In this document: piece by piece, positions 16,168-24,606 of the stretch
How positions within the stretch are numbered: the stretch's first letter is position 1
Layout: each line of letters begins with the position of its first letter
Assembly (NCBI GenBank): GCA_002359025.1
Contig: DEPZ01000071.1
Coordinates: 1 to 40,747 of the forward strand
Length of the DNA: 40,747 bases
Source of the DNA: Erysipelotrichaceae bacterium UBA3379
GTDB lineage: Bacteria > Bacillota_I > Bacilli_A > Erysipelotrichales > Coprobacillaceae
Direction of reading: 5' to 3'
Made by a program: the position numbers and the translations under genes
The notes under the pieces: model-generated
Databases searched by the model: none
Told to the model about the DNA's origin: nothing
What the model saw: only the letters and a program-made list of their open reading frames with translations

Positions 16168-17031
16168 TTAACCTCCATGTATCATTAATAAATCCGATAA
16201 GACTTTCTTTAAATCTTTTCTTTCTACAATCATATCCAAGAATCCTTTTTCTAATAAGAATTCAGATGTTTGAAATCCTTCAGGTAATTCTTGTTTAATT
16301 GTATCTTGAATCACTCTTTTTCCAGCAAATCCAATCATTGCATGTGGTTCAGCAATAATAATATCACCTAGCATTGCAAAACTTGCACTGACTCCACCTG
16401 TTGTAGGATTTGTAAGCAATGAAATATAAAATCCACCTTGATTAGAAAATCTCTTCAATGCGGCTGAAATCTTTGCCATTTGCATTAAAGAATCAATGCC
16501 TTCTTGCATTCTTGCTCCACCACTTGTACAACTGATTAATAAAGGTAATTTCTTCTTTGTTGCATATTCTACGGATTTACAAATCTTTTCACCAAGCACT
16601 TTTCCCATGCTTCCCATCATAAATCTAGAATCCATAACACATATAACAACTTTCATCTTATTGATCTTACCTACTCCACAAATGACAGCTTCATTCATAC
16701 CTGTAGATTGTTTGGCTTTCATCAGTTTTTGATCATATCCAGGAAATTGTTCATTATTTATTGTCACAAATTTCTCATACATTTCTTTAAATGATCCTTC
16801 ATCAGTCAAGTCTCTAATTCTTTGTCTTGCACTGATTTTGAAATGATGTCCACATTGAGGACATACATAATCATTTTGAATTAATGAAAAGTATGGTATA
16901 GATTCGTGACAAGCTTCACATTGTTTAAAAATATTATCTGGTATTTCTTTTTTTTCTTTTTGTTTATTTCTTTTTAACCAATATGAGAATTCTTTTAACT
17001 CTTGGTTTCTTTTTTTAAACAATTGATCCAT
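16168..17031 (-). CDS. accD: Acetyl-CoA carboxylase carboxyltransferase subunit beta
   Basis: This is the partner of AccA in the carboxyltransferase. The N-terminal zinc ribbon is complete: Cys38 and Cys41 (CEAC), Cys57 and Cys60 (CPQC). The crotonase-fold body has SCTSGGARMQEG and TNPTTGGVSASFAM, the conserved acyl-CoA binding glycines. It is 287 residues. The gene overlaps accC by 17 bases, so ribosomes probably reinitiate. Confidence 0.95.
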   Translation of the reverse strand: MDQLFKKRNQELKEFSYWLKRNKQKEKKEIPDNIFKQCEACHESIPYFSLIQNDYVCPQCGHHFKISARQRIRDLTDEGSFKEMYEKFVTINNEQFPGYDQKLMKAKQSTGMNEAVICGVGKINKMKVVICVMDSRFMMGSMGKVLGEKICKSVEYATKKKLPLLISCTSGGARMQEGIDSLMQMAKISAALKRFSNQGGFYISLLTNPTTGGVSASFAMLGDIIIAEPHAMIGFAGKRVIQDTIKQELPEGFQTSEFLLEKGFLDMIVERKDLKKVLSDLLMIHGG

Positions 17032-18382
17032 TTTCTTTCAACTCCTCTATAAAGGATTGAGCAAAGCTTGTATCATAACTTCCCTCAATAAATTCTTTAG
17101 AATGAAGAACATAATAGTGAAATTTTGTATTTGTTGAAATACCATCTATAATGACTTCACTTAATGCTGCTCTCATCTTTTTAATACATTCTAAACGTGT
17201 TGGAGCAAAGGTAATGAGTTTTAATATCATTGAATCATAATATGGTGAAATCTCACACCCACTATACATTGCACTATCTACACGTACTCCTCTTCCTCCA
17301 GGTAAGTGCATAAAAGTAATTTTACCTGGTGTAGGAGCAAAATTATTATTCATATCTTCGGCATTAATACGACATTCTAAGGCATAGCCATTTTGATGAA
17401 TATCTGATTGCTGATATGGAATTTTTATTCCATTGGCAATATTGATTTGTAATTTGATAAGATCGATACCACAAATCATTTCAGTAATAGGGTGTTCTAC
17501 CTGAATTCTTGTATTCATTTCCATAAAATAATATTGACCATGCTTATCTAATAAAAATTCTATTGTACCGACACTATCATATCCAACATGTTGACAAGCT
17601 TTTATTGCATCTTTAAATAACCTTTCTCTAACATCTTTCTTTAAGACATGACATGGTGCTTCTTCTATCATCTTTTGATTACGTCTTTGAAAAGAACAAT
17701 CTCTTTCAAATAAATGAATAACATTTCCATGTTGATCACCAACAACTTGAACTTCAATATGTTTAGGACTTTCAATAAACTTCTCTAGATACATATCATC
17801 ATCACCAAAGCAAGCCTTTGCTTCCGCTTTAGCATTTAAATATTGGCTTTCAAATTCATTTTCATCTTTGATAATACGCATACCACGTCCTCCACCACCA
17901 TTGCTGGCTTTAATCATCACTGGATATCCTATTTCCTGGGCAATTTTTAGACCTTGTTCTACAGTTTCTATAATTTCCTTAGAACCTGGAACAATGGGAA
18001 CTCCTGCTTCTTTCATCATTTTTCTTGCTTCTGATTTATTTCCAAGCATATTGATAATATCAGGAGAAGGACCAATAAAGATGAGACCACATTGAGCTAC
18101 TAATCTTGCAAACTGGCTATTTTCACTCAAAAATCCAAAGCCCGGATGAATCGCATCACAACCCGTATTACATGCAGCTTGTATAATTGCATTCATATTT
18201 AAATAAGACTGTGAAGAAAGTGGACCTCCAATACATACTGCTTCATCTGCTAATTGGACATGTAAAGACATACGATCAGCAGTTGAATACACAGCAACTG
18301 TTTGAATTCCCATTTCTTTACATGTTCTAATAATTCTTACTGCTATTTCACCTCTATTAGCAATCAGTAATTTTTCAATCAT
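17015..18382 (-). CDS. accC: Acetyl-CoA carboxylase, biotin carboxylase subunit
   Basis: This subunit carboxylates biotin on AccB using ATP and bicarbonate. It is 455 residues with the three-part ATP-grasp layout. The N-terminal lobe reads LLIANRGEIAVRIIRT. The glycine-rich ATP loop is KASNGGGGRGM. The catalytic stretch EMNTRIQVEHPITE holds the conserved Glu, Asn, Arg and His. The C-terminal lobe continues with ALECRINAED. It lacks a fused biotin domain, since accB is a separate gene nine bases upstream. Confidence 0.96.
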   Translation of the reverse strand: MIEKLLIANRGEIAVRIIRTCKEMGIQTVAVYSTADRMSLHVQLADEAVCIGGPLSSQSYLNMNAIIQAACNTGCDAIHPGFGFLSENSQFARLVAQCGLIFIGPSPDIINMLGNKSEARKMMKEAGVPIVPGSKEIIETVEQGLKIAQEIGYPVMIKASNGGGGRGMRIIKDENEFESQYLNAKAEAKACFGDDDMYLEKFIESPKHIEVQVVGDQHGNVIHLFERDCSFQRRNQKMIEEAPCHVLKKDVRERLFKDAIKACQHVGYDSVGTIEFLLDKHGQYYFMEMNTRIQVEHPITEMICGIDLIKLQINIANGIKIPYQQSDIHQNGYALECRINAEDMNNNFAPTPGKITFMHLPGGRGVRVDSAMYSGCEISPYYDSMILKLITFAPTRLECIKKMRAALSEVIIDGISTNTKFHYYVLHSKEFIEGSYDTSFAQSFIEELKENGSIV

Positions 18383-18391
18383 GACATCACC

Positions 18392-18799
18392 TTACCCTAT
18401 TCTCATAAGAATTTGATCATATTCAACATTTTGTCCATCTTGAATTTCTATTGATAAGACTTTCCCACTTACTGGAGCTTTGATTTCATTCATGACTTTC
18501 ATCGCTTCAATAATACATAAAGTATCACCTTCACTGACTTGATCTCCTACTTTTACAAATGGTTCTTGTCCTTGTCCACTTGCTTGATAATATGTTCCTA
18601 CTAATGGACTTTTGACTTCTGTTCCTTCTTTCACTTCTTCTTGAGTCTTTTGAGTTTTTGTAGATACAGTTCTTACAACTTCTACAGGCTCTACCTCTTT
18701 TTCTAAAGTTAATTTTAAATCTCCATCTTGTAAATCCATTTTAGATATTTGACTTTCTTCAAACATCTGCATAATTGCTTTTATTTTTTCAGTATCCAT
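18392..18799 (-). CDS. accB: Biotin carboxyl carrier protein of acetyl-CoA carboxylase
   Basis: This is the 135-residue carrier subunit. The C-terminal biotinyl domain (about residues 60-135) has EAMKVMNEIKAP with Lys101 as the biotinylated residue, and the thumb-like loop typical of AccB. The first 60 residues contain a Thr/Glu/Val-rich linker that probably acts as a flexible arm. A biotin ligase is needed but not encoded here. It lies 39 bases after acpP, in the same operon. Confidence 0.95.
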   Translation of the reverse strand: MDTEKIKAIMQMFEESQISKMDLQDGDLKLTLEKEVEPVEVVRTVSTKTQKTQEEVKEGTEVKSPLVGTYYQASGQGQEPFVKVGDQVSEGDTLCIIEAMKVMNEIKAPVSGKVLSIEIQDGQNVEYDQILMRIG

Positions 18800-18838
18800 A
18801 AATGACCTCCTTATTAAAATAAGCTAAGATAACTTAGC

Positions 18839-19063
18839 TTATTGTTTAGATTCAATTAATTTTACGATATCTTCAACTGTAACTAATGCAGCTAATTCTT
18901 CATCTGAAATTTCAACATCAAATTCTGTTTCTAAATCTAAAGATAATTCAACAGCAGCTAATGAATCAATCCCTAAATCTTCTTTTAAATTAGATTCTAA
19001 TTTAATTTCATCTCCATCAATATTTAATGATTCTACTAATGCATCTCTTACTTGTTCAAACAT
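18839..19063 (-). CDS. acpP: Acyl carrier protein of the fatty acid operon
   Basis: This 74-residue ACP is the first gene of the fatty acid operon. The phosphopantetheine attachment site is Ser34 in GIDSLAAVEL. Helix 2 reads AAVELSLDLE, less classical than DSLDxVEL but seen in Firmicutes that carry two ACPs. AGGAGG precedes the ATG. Being promoter-proximal fits the high ACP demand. A second ACP gene lies at 6329-6550. Confidence 0.94.
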   Translation of the reverse strand: MFEQVRDALVESLNIDGDEIKLESNLKEDLGIDSLAAVELSLDLETEFDVEISDEELAALVTVEDIVKLIESKQ

Positions 19064-19108
19064 GTTTTATTCCTCCTATATATATTTAGTTAAAACTTTT
19101 TAATTTTA

Positions 19109-19128
19109 TACTTCAATTTTTTGAAGTA
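19109..19128. promoter_or_regulatory. Perfect palindrome at the start of the fab operon transcript (candidate operator)
   Basis: TACTTCAA-TTTT-TTGAAGTA has 8-bp perfect arms. It begins about six bases after the -10 box, so a bound repressor would block initiation. It does not match the FapR box or the FabT box (TTTGA/TCAAA arms), so the regulator is unknown. Confidence 0.55.
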
Positions 19129-19133
19129 ATGTC

Positions 19134-19162
19134 AGTATATACCCCTTTTATTCATTTGTAAA
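19134..19162 (-). promoter_or_regulatory. Promoter of the acpP-acc-fab operon
   Basis: TTTACA (19157-19162) and TATACT (19134-19139) are exactly 17 bases apart on the minus strand, a good sigma-A-type promoter. The predicted start near 19127 lies inside the palindrome at 19109-19128, giving a leader of about 65 bases before acpP. Confidence 0.75.
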
Positions 19163-19211
19163 TACTTTTTGTGAAATTTATTTAAAAAATTTTATATATA
19201 ATTTTTTAAGC

Positions 19212-19238
19212 ATTAAAAAAAGAAGTTAATAAACTTCC
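19212..19238 (-). terminator. Terminator of the YoaK-like gene
   Basis: GAAGTT (19222-19227) pairs with AACTTC (19232-19237) around a four-base loop, followed on the minus strand by seven Ts. It separates this gene from the fab operon promoter. Confidence 0.75.
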
Positions 19239-19876
19239 TCTTTAAACATCATTATAAAAACAATAATTAATATCACTACACAGACAATCATTGCATATTG
19301 ATGCATATATGATATCACGTAATTCCCTAAAATAGCTCCCAATACAAAACATCCAATAATCCCAAAATACAAAAGACTTCTATGTAGATACTGTCGCTCT
19401 TTTGAATGAATATACAAACTTAAATTCTCAGTCCCACTTCTTAAATTTCCAATACACATTGTTGTAGCTGTAGAAAGACCATGAATTTTTCTAAAACTTT
19501 CTACCTGCATTCCACATGCCAATGAAGTTAAGCTATTTGCGATAAGATTGAAATGAAGCGGAACAAAGCATACTCCAAGTAATATAATAGCTTCTATAAG
19601 AATTGTAAGTTGTCGCCAATGTAATTTTTGTATATGTTGTAGTCTTGTCATATCGACTAACATAATTCCTAGAAAGAAAGCTAATATTGGTATAAAGTAC
19701 TGCAAAGCTACATCAAAGTTTCCTTCAGATAAACGTACACCAAATAATAAAATATTTCCTGTTTGTGCATTTGCAAAAACTTCTCCTCTTTGTATATAAG
19801 AATATGCATCCATAAATCCACCTGACAAGGCAAGCATAACACCTACTAGTAATGTATCTGACATCTGTTTTTTCAC
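19226..19876 (-). CDS. YoaK/DUF1275 family membrane protein
   Basis: This 216-residue integral membrane protein has about six hydrophobic segments. The N-terminus reads ALSGGFMDAYSYIQRGEVFANAQTGN (shown in part as GGFMDAYSY and FANAQTGN), the hallmark of the DUF1275/YoaK family. A second family stretch is QVESFRKIHG. Function is unknown. The start is GTG at 19876, with AGGTGAGA at good distance. It is a single gene with its own terminator, located between the fab operon and an ABC exporter operon; the location gives no clear hint of its job. Confidence 0.85.
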   Translation of the reverse strand: MKKQMSDTLLVGVMLALSGGFMDAYSYIQRGEVFANAQTGNILLFGVRLSEGNFDVALQYFIPILAFFLGIMLVDMTRLQHIQKLHWRQLTILIEAIILLGVCFVPLHFNLIANSLTSLACGMQVESFRKIHGLSTATTMCIGNLRSGTENLSLYIHSKERQYLHRSLLYFGIIGCFVLGAILGNYVISYMHQYAMIVCVVILIIVFIMMFKEEVY

Positions 19877-19964
19877 AAAATCTCACCTATTTCTACTTGA
19901 TTTGATTATTATCATACAACGTTGTTTTCCTCTTTTCAATACTGGTTAATCACTTTATAAATTA

Positions 19965-19990
19965 AAATAGGAAGTGTACACTCCCTATTT
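19965..19990 (-). terminator. Terminator of the marR-ABC exporter operon
   Basis: AAATAGG (19965-19971) pairs with CCTATTT (19984-19990), with an inner AGTGTACACT palindrome extending the stem. T-rich sequence follows on the minus strand. Confidence 0.7.
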
Positions 19991-21802
19991 ATTAGATTCA
20001 AATTGTGAACGGTATAATTCTGCATAGAAACCATTTTTAGCAAGTAATGAATCATGGTTACCTAATTCAACAATATCTCCATCCTTCATAACAATAATTG
20101 TATCGGCATCTTTAATTGTAGATAATCTATGGGCAATAATGAAACATGTTCTTCCTTCCATTAATTTATCCATACCTTTTTGAATTAAAACTTCTGTTCT
20201 TGTATCTACTGATGAAGTTGCTTCATCTAAAATCAAGATTTTAGGATCAGATAAAAATGCTCTTGCGATAGTTAATAATTGTTTTTGTCCTTGAGAGATA
20301 TTGCTTGATTCTTCATTAATGATTGTATCATAACCATCTTCTAAAGTATGAATAAAATGATCTGCATAAGCCAATTGACAAGCTTTTTCCATTTCTTCAT
20401 CAGTTGCATCCAATTTACCATACTTTAAGTTTTCTCTAATCGTTCCACCAAATAACCAAGTATCTTGTAAAACCATTCCAAATAAACTTCTTAAATCACT
20501 TCTTGAAAGATCATTAATATTATGTCCATCAATAATAATAGAACCACCATTCAATTCATAAAAACGCATCAACAATTTCACAATTGTTGTTTTTCCTGCC
20601 CCAGTTGGACCAACAATCGCAACACTTTGTCCAGCATGTACATGCATAGAAAAATCATTAATAATTGTTTTTTCTGGAGTATAACCAAAACGTACATGAT
20701 CAAATGTCACACTACCATCCAATTGTTTTACTTCTTCACTTGAAAGAAGTGCTTGTTCTGGTTCCATTTCTGGTTCAGCTAAGAATTCAAAAACACGTTC
20801 TGCAGCTGCTGCAGTTGATTGTAATTGATTCATAATTTGTGCTAATTGTGAAATAGGTTGATTAAACTGACGGACATATTGAATAAATGCTTGTATGTCA
20901 CCTATAGAAATTGTATTTCCTGATGCAAGAAAACCACCTAATAAACACACACCAACATATCCAATATTTCCAACAAAAGTTGTCAATGGTTGTAATAAAC
21001 CAGAGAAGAATTGAGACTTCCATGCTGAATCATATAAATCATTATTATATTCTTCAAACTTTTTCACTGACTCTTCTTCACCATTAAAAGCTTTGACAAC
21101 TTGATGTGCACCATACATTTCTTCTATATGACCATTTACATTTCCTAAACTTGATTGTTGTCTCGCAAAATATTTTTGAGTTCTTTTCATGATTTTTGTC
21201 ATCAAGAACATAGATACAGGTAAGACACATAGTGCCATTAATGTCATTGGTATACTAATGGTTAACATCATAATAAAGATACCAATCACTGTCACTGATG
21301 AAGTCACAATCTGTGTTAAACTTTGGTTTAATGATTGAGCAATTAAATCAACATCATTTGTTACACGAGATAAAGTATCCCCACTTGAATGTGTATCAAA
21401 ATAACTTAAAGGTAAACGATCCATTTTTTCAGAGATTTCTTTTCTAAAGTCATAAGCTACTTTTTGAGAAATACCTGAAGTCAAGAATCCTTGTACATAA
21501 TTTAATAATGCACTCAACAAATAAATACATCCTAAAAAGATTAAAATCTTACCAATAGCATCAAAATCAATACCACCAGTATGGGCAATCTTTGCCATAA
21601 TCCCTTCAGTAAGCTTATCTGTTGCTTTTGCAAGAATCTTTGGTCCAAAAATAGAAAAGACTGTAGAACCACTTGCAAATATAAATATAAATATAAATTT
21701 TATATAATATGGTCTTAAATGAGCAAAAAGCTTTTTGATTGTTCCTTTAAAATCTTTTGCTTTTTCTACTCTACCATGTCCACCCATTGGTCCTCTAGCC
21801 AT
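19985..21802 (-). CDS. ABC exporter half-transporter, subunit B (canonical ATP site residues)
   Basis: This 605-residue half-transporter has an N-terminal six-helix exporter domain (about 35-345) and a C-terminal ATPase. It has Walker A GPTGAGKTT, signature ISQGQKQ and Walker B ILILDEATSSVD with the catalytic Glu. The SQGQ signature departs from SGGQ; it would complete the degenerate ATP site with the partner, a pattern known in heterodimeric exporters such as TM287/288 and LmrCD. The likely export substrate is a drug, lipid or peptide, not decidable here. I chose the ATG at 21802 (MARGPMGGHGR), nine bases after AGGAGG, over an upstream ATG at 21838. It overlaps the partner gene by eight bases. 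Confidence 0.9.
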   Translation of the reverse strand: MARGPMGGHGRVEKAKDFKGTIKKLFAHLRPYYIKFIFIFIFASGSTVFSIFGPKILAKATDKLTEGIMAKIAHTGGIDFDAIGKILIFLGCIYLLSALLNYVQGFLTSGISQKVAYDFRKEISEKMDRLPLSYFDTHSSGDTLSRVTNDVDLIAQSLNQSLTQIVTSSVTVIGIFIMMLTISIPMTLMALCVLPVSMFLMTKIMKRTQKYFARQQSSLGNVNGHIEEMYGAHQVVKAFNGEEESVKKFEEYNNDLYDSAWKSQFFSGLLQPLTTFVGNIGYVGVCLLGGFLASGNTISIGDIQAFIQYVRQFNQPISQLAQIMNQLQSTAAAAERVFEFLAEPEMEPEQALLSSEEVKQLDGSVTFDHVRFGYTPEKTIINDFSMHVHAGQSVAIVGPTGAGKTTIVKLLMRFYELNGGSIIIDGHNINDLSRSDLRSLFGMVLQDTWLFGGTIRENLKYGKLDATDEEMEKACQLAYADHFIHTLEDGYDTIINEESSNISQGQKQLLTIARAFLSDPKILILDEATSSVDTRTEVLIQKGMDKLMEGRTCFIIAHRLSTIKDADTIIVMKDGDIVELGNHDSLLAKNGFYAELYRSQFESNK

Positions 21803-24017
21803 TTTGGAGTTCCTCCTTTGATAGTTGTGAATAAGCAATCTCTTGATAAACTTGACATTCTTTCATCAATTGATCATGAGTTCCTTTTCCAACAATTTTC
21901 CCATTATCTAAAACAATAATTTGATCTGCGTCCATAATAGAGGCGATTCTTTGACCTACGATTAATACAGTATTTTTTGTTTTCTTTGTCAGAGCATTTA
22001 ACTCTTTTCTTAAAACAGCATCAGTTTTAAAGTCTAATGCAGAAAAACTGTCATCAAAAATAAGAATTTCTGGATTTTTCGCAAGTGCTCTTGCAATAGC
22101 AAGTCTTTGTTTTTGTCCACCAGAAACATTTGTACCACCTTGTGAAATAGGTTCATCTAAACCATGAGGTTTTTGATCAACAAACTCCTTAGCTTGAGCA
22201 ATACGAATCACTTCATTTAATTCTTCATCACTAGCATTTTTCGCACCATATTGAAGATTAGAACGTATTGTTCCAGAGAATAAAACACCTTTTTGAGGTA
22301 CAATACCAATCATTTCTCTTAAATCATGTTGTTTAACATCTTTTACATTCACTCCATCTACAAGCACTTCACCACTTGTAACATCATAGAAACGAGGAAT
22401 CAAATTAATCAATGTTGATTTCCCAGAACCTGTAGATCCAATAAAGGCTGTTGTTTCACCTGGTTTTGCAGTAAATGTAATATGACTTAATACAGCTTCA
22501 TGAGCGCCTGGATATTGAAAAGTTACATCCTTAAATTCTACAAGCCCTCTTTGTTCTAGATTAAATTCTTTGACATGTTCAGGGTCTTTGATTTGTAAAT
22601 CAGTTGATAAAACTTCATAGACTCTTGATGCTGCAACACTTGCACGTGGAATCATAATAAAGATCATTGCTATAAATAAGAATGACATAATAATTTGCAT
22701 AGCATATTGGATAAATGCCATCATTTCTCCAATAGTTACAGCACCCACATCTAATTGTTTTGAGCCTTCCCATACAACAAGGACTGTTGCCATATTCATG
22801 ATAAACATCATAATTGGCATTAATGTTGCCATTGCTCTATTCACAAATAAATTGACTTTTGTTAAATCATCATTGGCTTTATCAAAACGTTGTTCACTAT
22901 TTTTTTCATTACCAAATGCACGAATAACAAGAACACCTGATAAGTTTTCTCTCATTGTTAAGTTTAATCTATCAATTAATGATTGAATAATTTTAAACTT
23001 AGGCATAACGACTTTAATCAATACAAGTAAAACAACAGTAATCACGATTAATATCATTAAAATAATCCAAGTCATACTTGTAGAATGTGTTAATGCTTTT
23101 ATTAATGCTCCTACCCCCATCATTGGAGCAAATAAAACAATTCTTAACAACATAACCATCAACATTTGAACTTGTGTAATATCATTTGTTGTACGTGTAA
23201 TTAATGAAGCAGTTGAAAACTTATTAAATTCAGTATTTGAAAAGCTTTCGACTTTCTCAAATACAGCTTTTCTTAAATCTCTTGCAACTCCTGCACCTAC
23301 TTTAGAAGATAACAAAGCAGCAGTCATAGCAGCAAGTGATCCTATCAAAGCAATTCCAAGCATTTTTAATCCTGATGTAAGGATATATTGTGTTTGTACT
23401 TGATCAACATCTACACCAAGTTTTGAATACTCTGCTTTGACTACATTTCCAGCAGCAATCAATGATGTCGATTCACCCATTGCTTCTATTCTTGAATCAA
23501 TCTCTTTTGTCATTGCTTCTTTTGTCTTTTCATCCATCATAGAATAAACTTGATAAATAGTCATTCCTTCAGGTAATTGACCGAATTGATTTTGAAATTC
23601 AGTTGAATTTGTATCCATTGAATCAAAAGTCGTAACCAATAACATTGGTTTAATCAATGCTGTTTCTAATTCATCTTTTTGTTTTGAAGAAAGATTATCT
23701 TTTAATACATACCCATCTTCTAATTTTGGAAACTTCTTTTTTATATCTTGATCTAAATCTTCATGTTCAACAAATGTATAGCTTGATGCAATCATATCTT
23801 GATCATCACCAGCAAACAACATCAAATGATCATAAGTTTCCTGACTTAATACTTCTGATAGAGATGTGTCAAATCCACCAGCTTGTATTCCGTTTGTAAC
23901 AATTTCGCTCATATAATCTGGTAAAGCTAACTCTGATTGAGATTGTATGAATACAAAACCAATACAAAGTAATATAAATACCCAATATTTATAAGCATAT
24001 TTACGTAACTTAATCAT
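21795..24017 (-). CDS. ABC exporter half-transporter, subunit A (degenerate ATP site, large outer insert)
   Basis: This 740-residue half-transporter is longer than the usual 580. After the first membrane helix (about 10-27) there is a roughly 180-residue hydrophilic segment before the next helix near 220, predicted to lie outside the cell. The ATPase has Walker A GSTGSGKST and signature VSGGQKQR. Its Walker B reads ILIFDDSFSALD, where the catalytic Glu is replaced by Asp. That marks the degenerate site of a heterodimeric exporter, paired with the next gene. The ATG overlaps the marR gene by eight bases. MarR control suggests response to a small toxic molecule. Confidence 0.9.
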   Translation of the reverse strand: MIKLRKYAYKYWVFILLCIGFVFIQSQSELALPDYMSEIVTNGIQAGGFDTSLSEVLSQETYDHLMLFAGDDQDMIASSYTFVEHEDLDQDIKKKFPKLEDGYVLKDNLSSKQKDELETALIKPMLLVTTFDSMDTNSTEFQNQFGQLPEGMTIYQVYSMMDEKTKEAMTKEIDSRIEAMGESTSLIAAGNVVKAEYSKLGVDVDQVQTQYILTSGLKMLGIALIGSLAAMTAALLSSKVGAGVARDLRKAVFEKVESFSNTEFNKFSTASLITRTTNDITQVQMLMVMLLRIVLFAPMMGVGALIKALTHSTSMTWIILMILIVITVVLLVLIKVVMPKFKIIQSLIDRLNLTMRENLSGVLVIRAFGNEKNSEQRFDKANDDLTKVNLFVNRAMATLMPIMMFIMNMATVLVVWEGSKQLDVGAVTIGEMMAFIQYAMQIIMSFLFIAMIFIMIPRASVAASRVYEVLSTDLQIKDPEHVKEFNLEQRGLVEFKDVTFQYPGAHEAVLSHITFTAKPGETTAFIGSTGSGKSTLINLIPRFYDVTSGEVLVDGVNVKDVKQHDLREMIGIVPQKGVLFSGTIRSNLQYGAKNASDEELNEVIRIAQAKEFVDQKPHGLDEPISQGGTNVSGGQKQRLAIARALAKNPEILIFDDSFSALDFKTDAVLRKELNALTKKTKNTVLIVGQRIASIMDADQIIVLDNGKIVGKGTHDQLMKECQVYQEIAYSQLSKEELQNG

Positions 24018-24444
24018 TATTCATTTCCCTTTCTATATTTTCTTTCATTTTTTGTATAACACCCTTAACGATTTCATATTCTTCTTTTGTTATACCTTGA
24101 GTAATAACATGTTGATAATGCGCAAGTGACTTTTCAATATCGTCCATCTTCTCTTTTCCTTTTGAAGACAATACAATATGATAGACACGCTTATCATTTT
24201 CATCTACAACTCTCTCTATAAGTCCATTTTCTAATAATCTTTTAATTCTTACCGAAAGTGTTGCCTCTGTCACACCAAGTCGGTGGGCTAAATCTTTTTG
24301 ATTGGTTTCTGTATGATTTAAAATCCATAATATTTTCCCCTGATCTACAGTCATATCCTGACAAATCCTAGAAAACATCTTACCATGTAATTTCCCTATC
24401 GCACGTAATTCTTCCGTGATCTCTTCCCATTTATCAAATTTCAC
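24010..24444 (-). CDS. MarR-family transcriptional regulator of the ABC exporter
   Basis: This winged-helix repressor is 144 residues from a GTG start at 24444. The DNA-binding part reads NQKDLAHRLGVTEATLSVRIKRL (helix-turn-helix core QKDLAHRLGVTEATLS), followed by the wing LIERVVDENDKRVYHI with the family D-x-R. I reject the ATG at 24477 because it overlaps the -10 box of a consensus promoter; GTG at 24444 has AAAGGTGG just before it. The gene leads the operon marR-ABC-ABC and probably represses it through repeats around the promoter, being relieved by an effector that the exporter removes. Confidence 0.9.
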   Translation of the reverse strand: MKFDKWEEITEELRAIGKLHGKMFSRICQDMTVDQGKILWILNHTETNQKDLAHRLGVTEATLSVRIKRLLENGLIERVVDENDKRVYHIVLSSKGKEKMDDIEKSLAHYQHVITQGITKEEYEIVKGVIQKMKENIEREMNND

Positions 24445-24461
24445 TTTTTCACCACCTTTAC

Positions 24462-24504
24462 TTAGTATACTAACCATTATACTTAGTCATCAAAGTAATG
24501 TCAA
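24462..24504 (-). promoter_or_regulatory. Consensus promoter and MarR operator
   Basis: TTGACA (24499-24504), a 17-base spacer and TATAAT (24476-24481) form an ideal sigma-A promoter. TTAGTATACTAA (24462-24473) is a perfect 12-bp palindrome right after the -10, and a half-copy ACTAAGTATA overlaps the -10 itself. The arrangement is well suited to autorepression by the MarR protein. Confidence 0.75.
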
Positions 24505-24568
24505 TCTATATGTTCATAACTTATTTTCACTCAAAATATTCATTGTATATATTTCTTTTAATATTATA

Positions 24569-24606
24569 AAAAATAAGTCAAACAAATTTATGCTTGACTT
24601 ATTTTT
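24569..24606 (-). terminator. Terminator of the AAA/PD-(D/E)XK gene
   Basis: A 13-bp stem (AAAAATAAGTCAA pairing with TTGACTTATTTTT) has a 12-base loop and a T-rich tail on the minus strand. It overlaps the stop codon at 24599-24601. Confidence 0.75.

Noticed and set aside
19109..19128. FapR or FabT box at the fab promoter
   Set aside because: The arms TACTTCAA/TTGAAGTA do not fit either known consensus.
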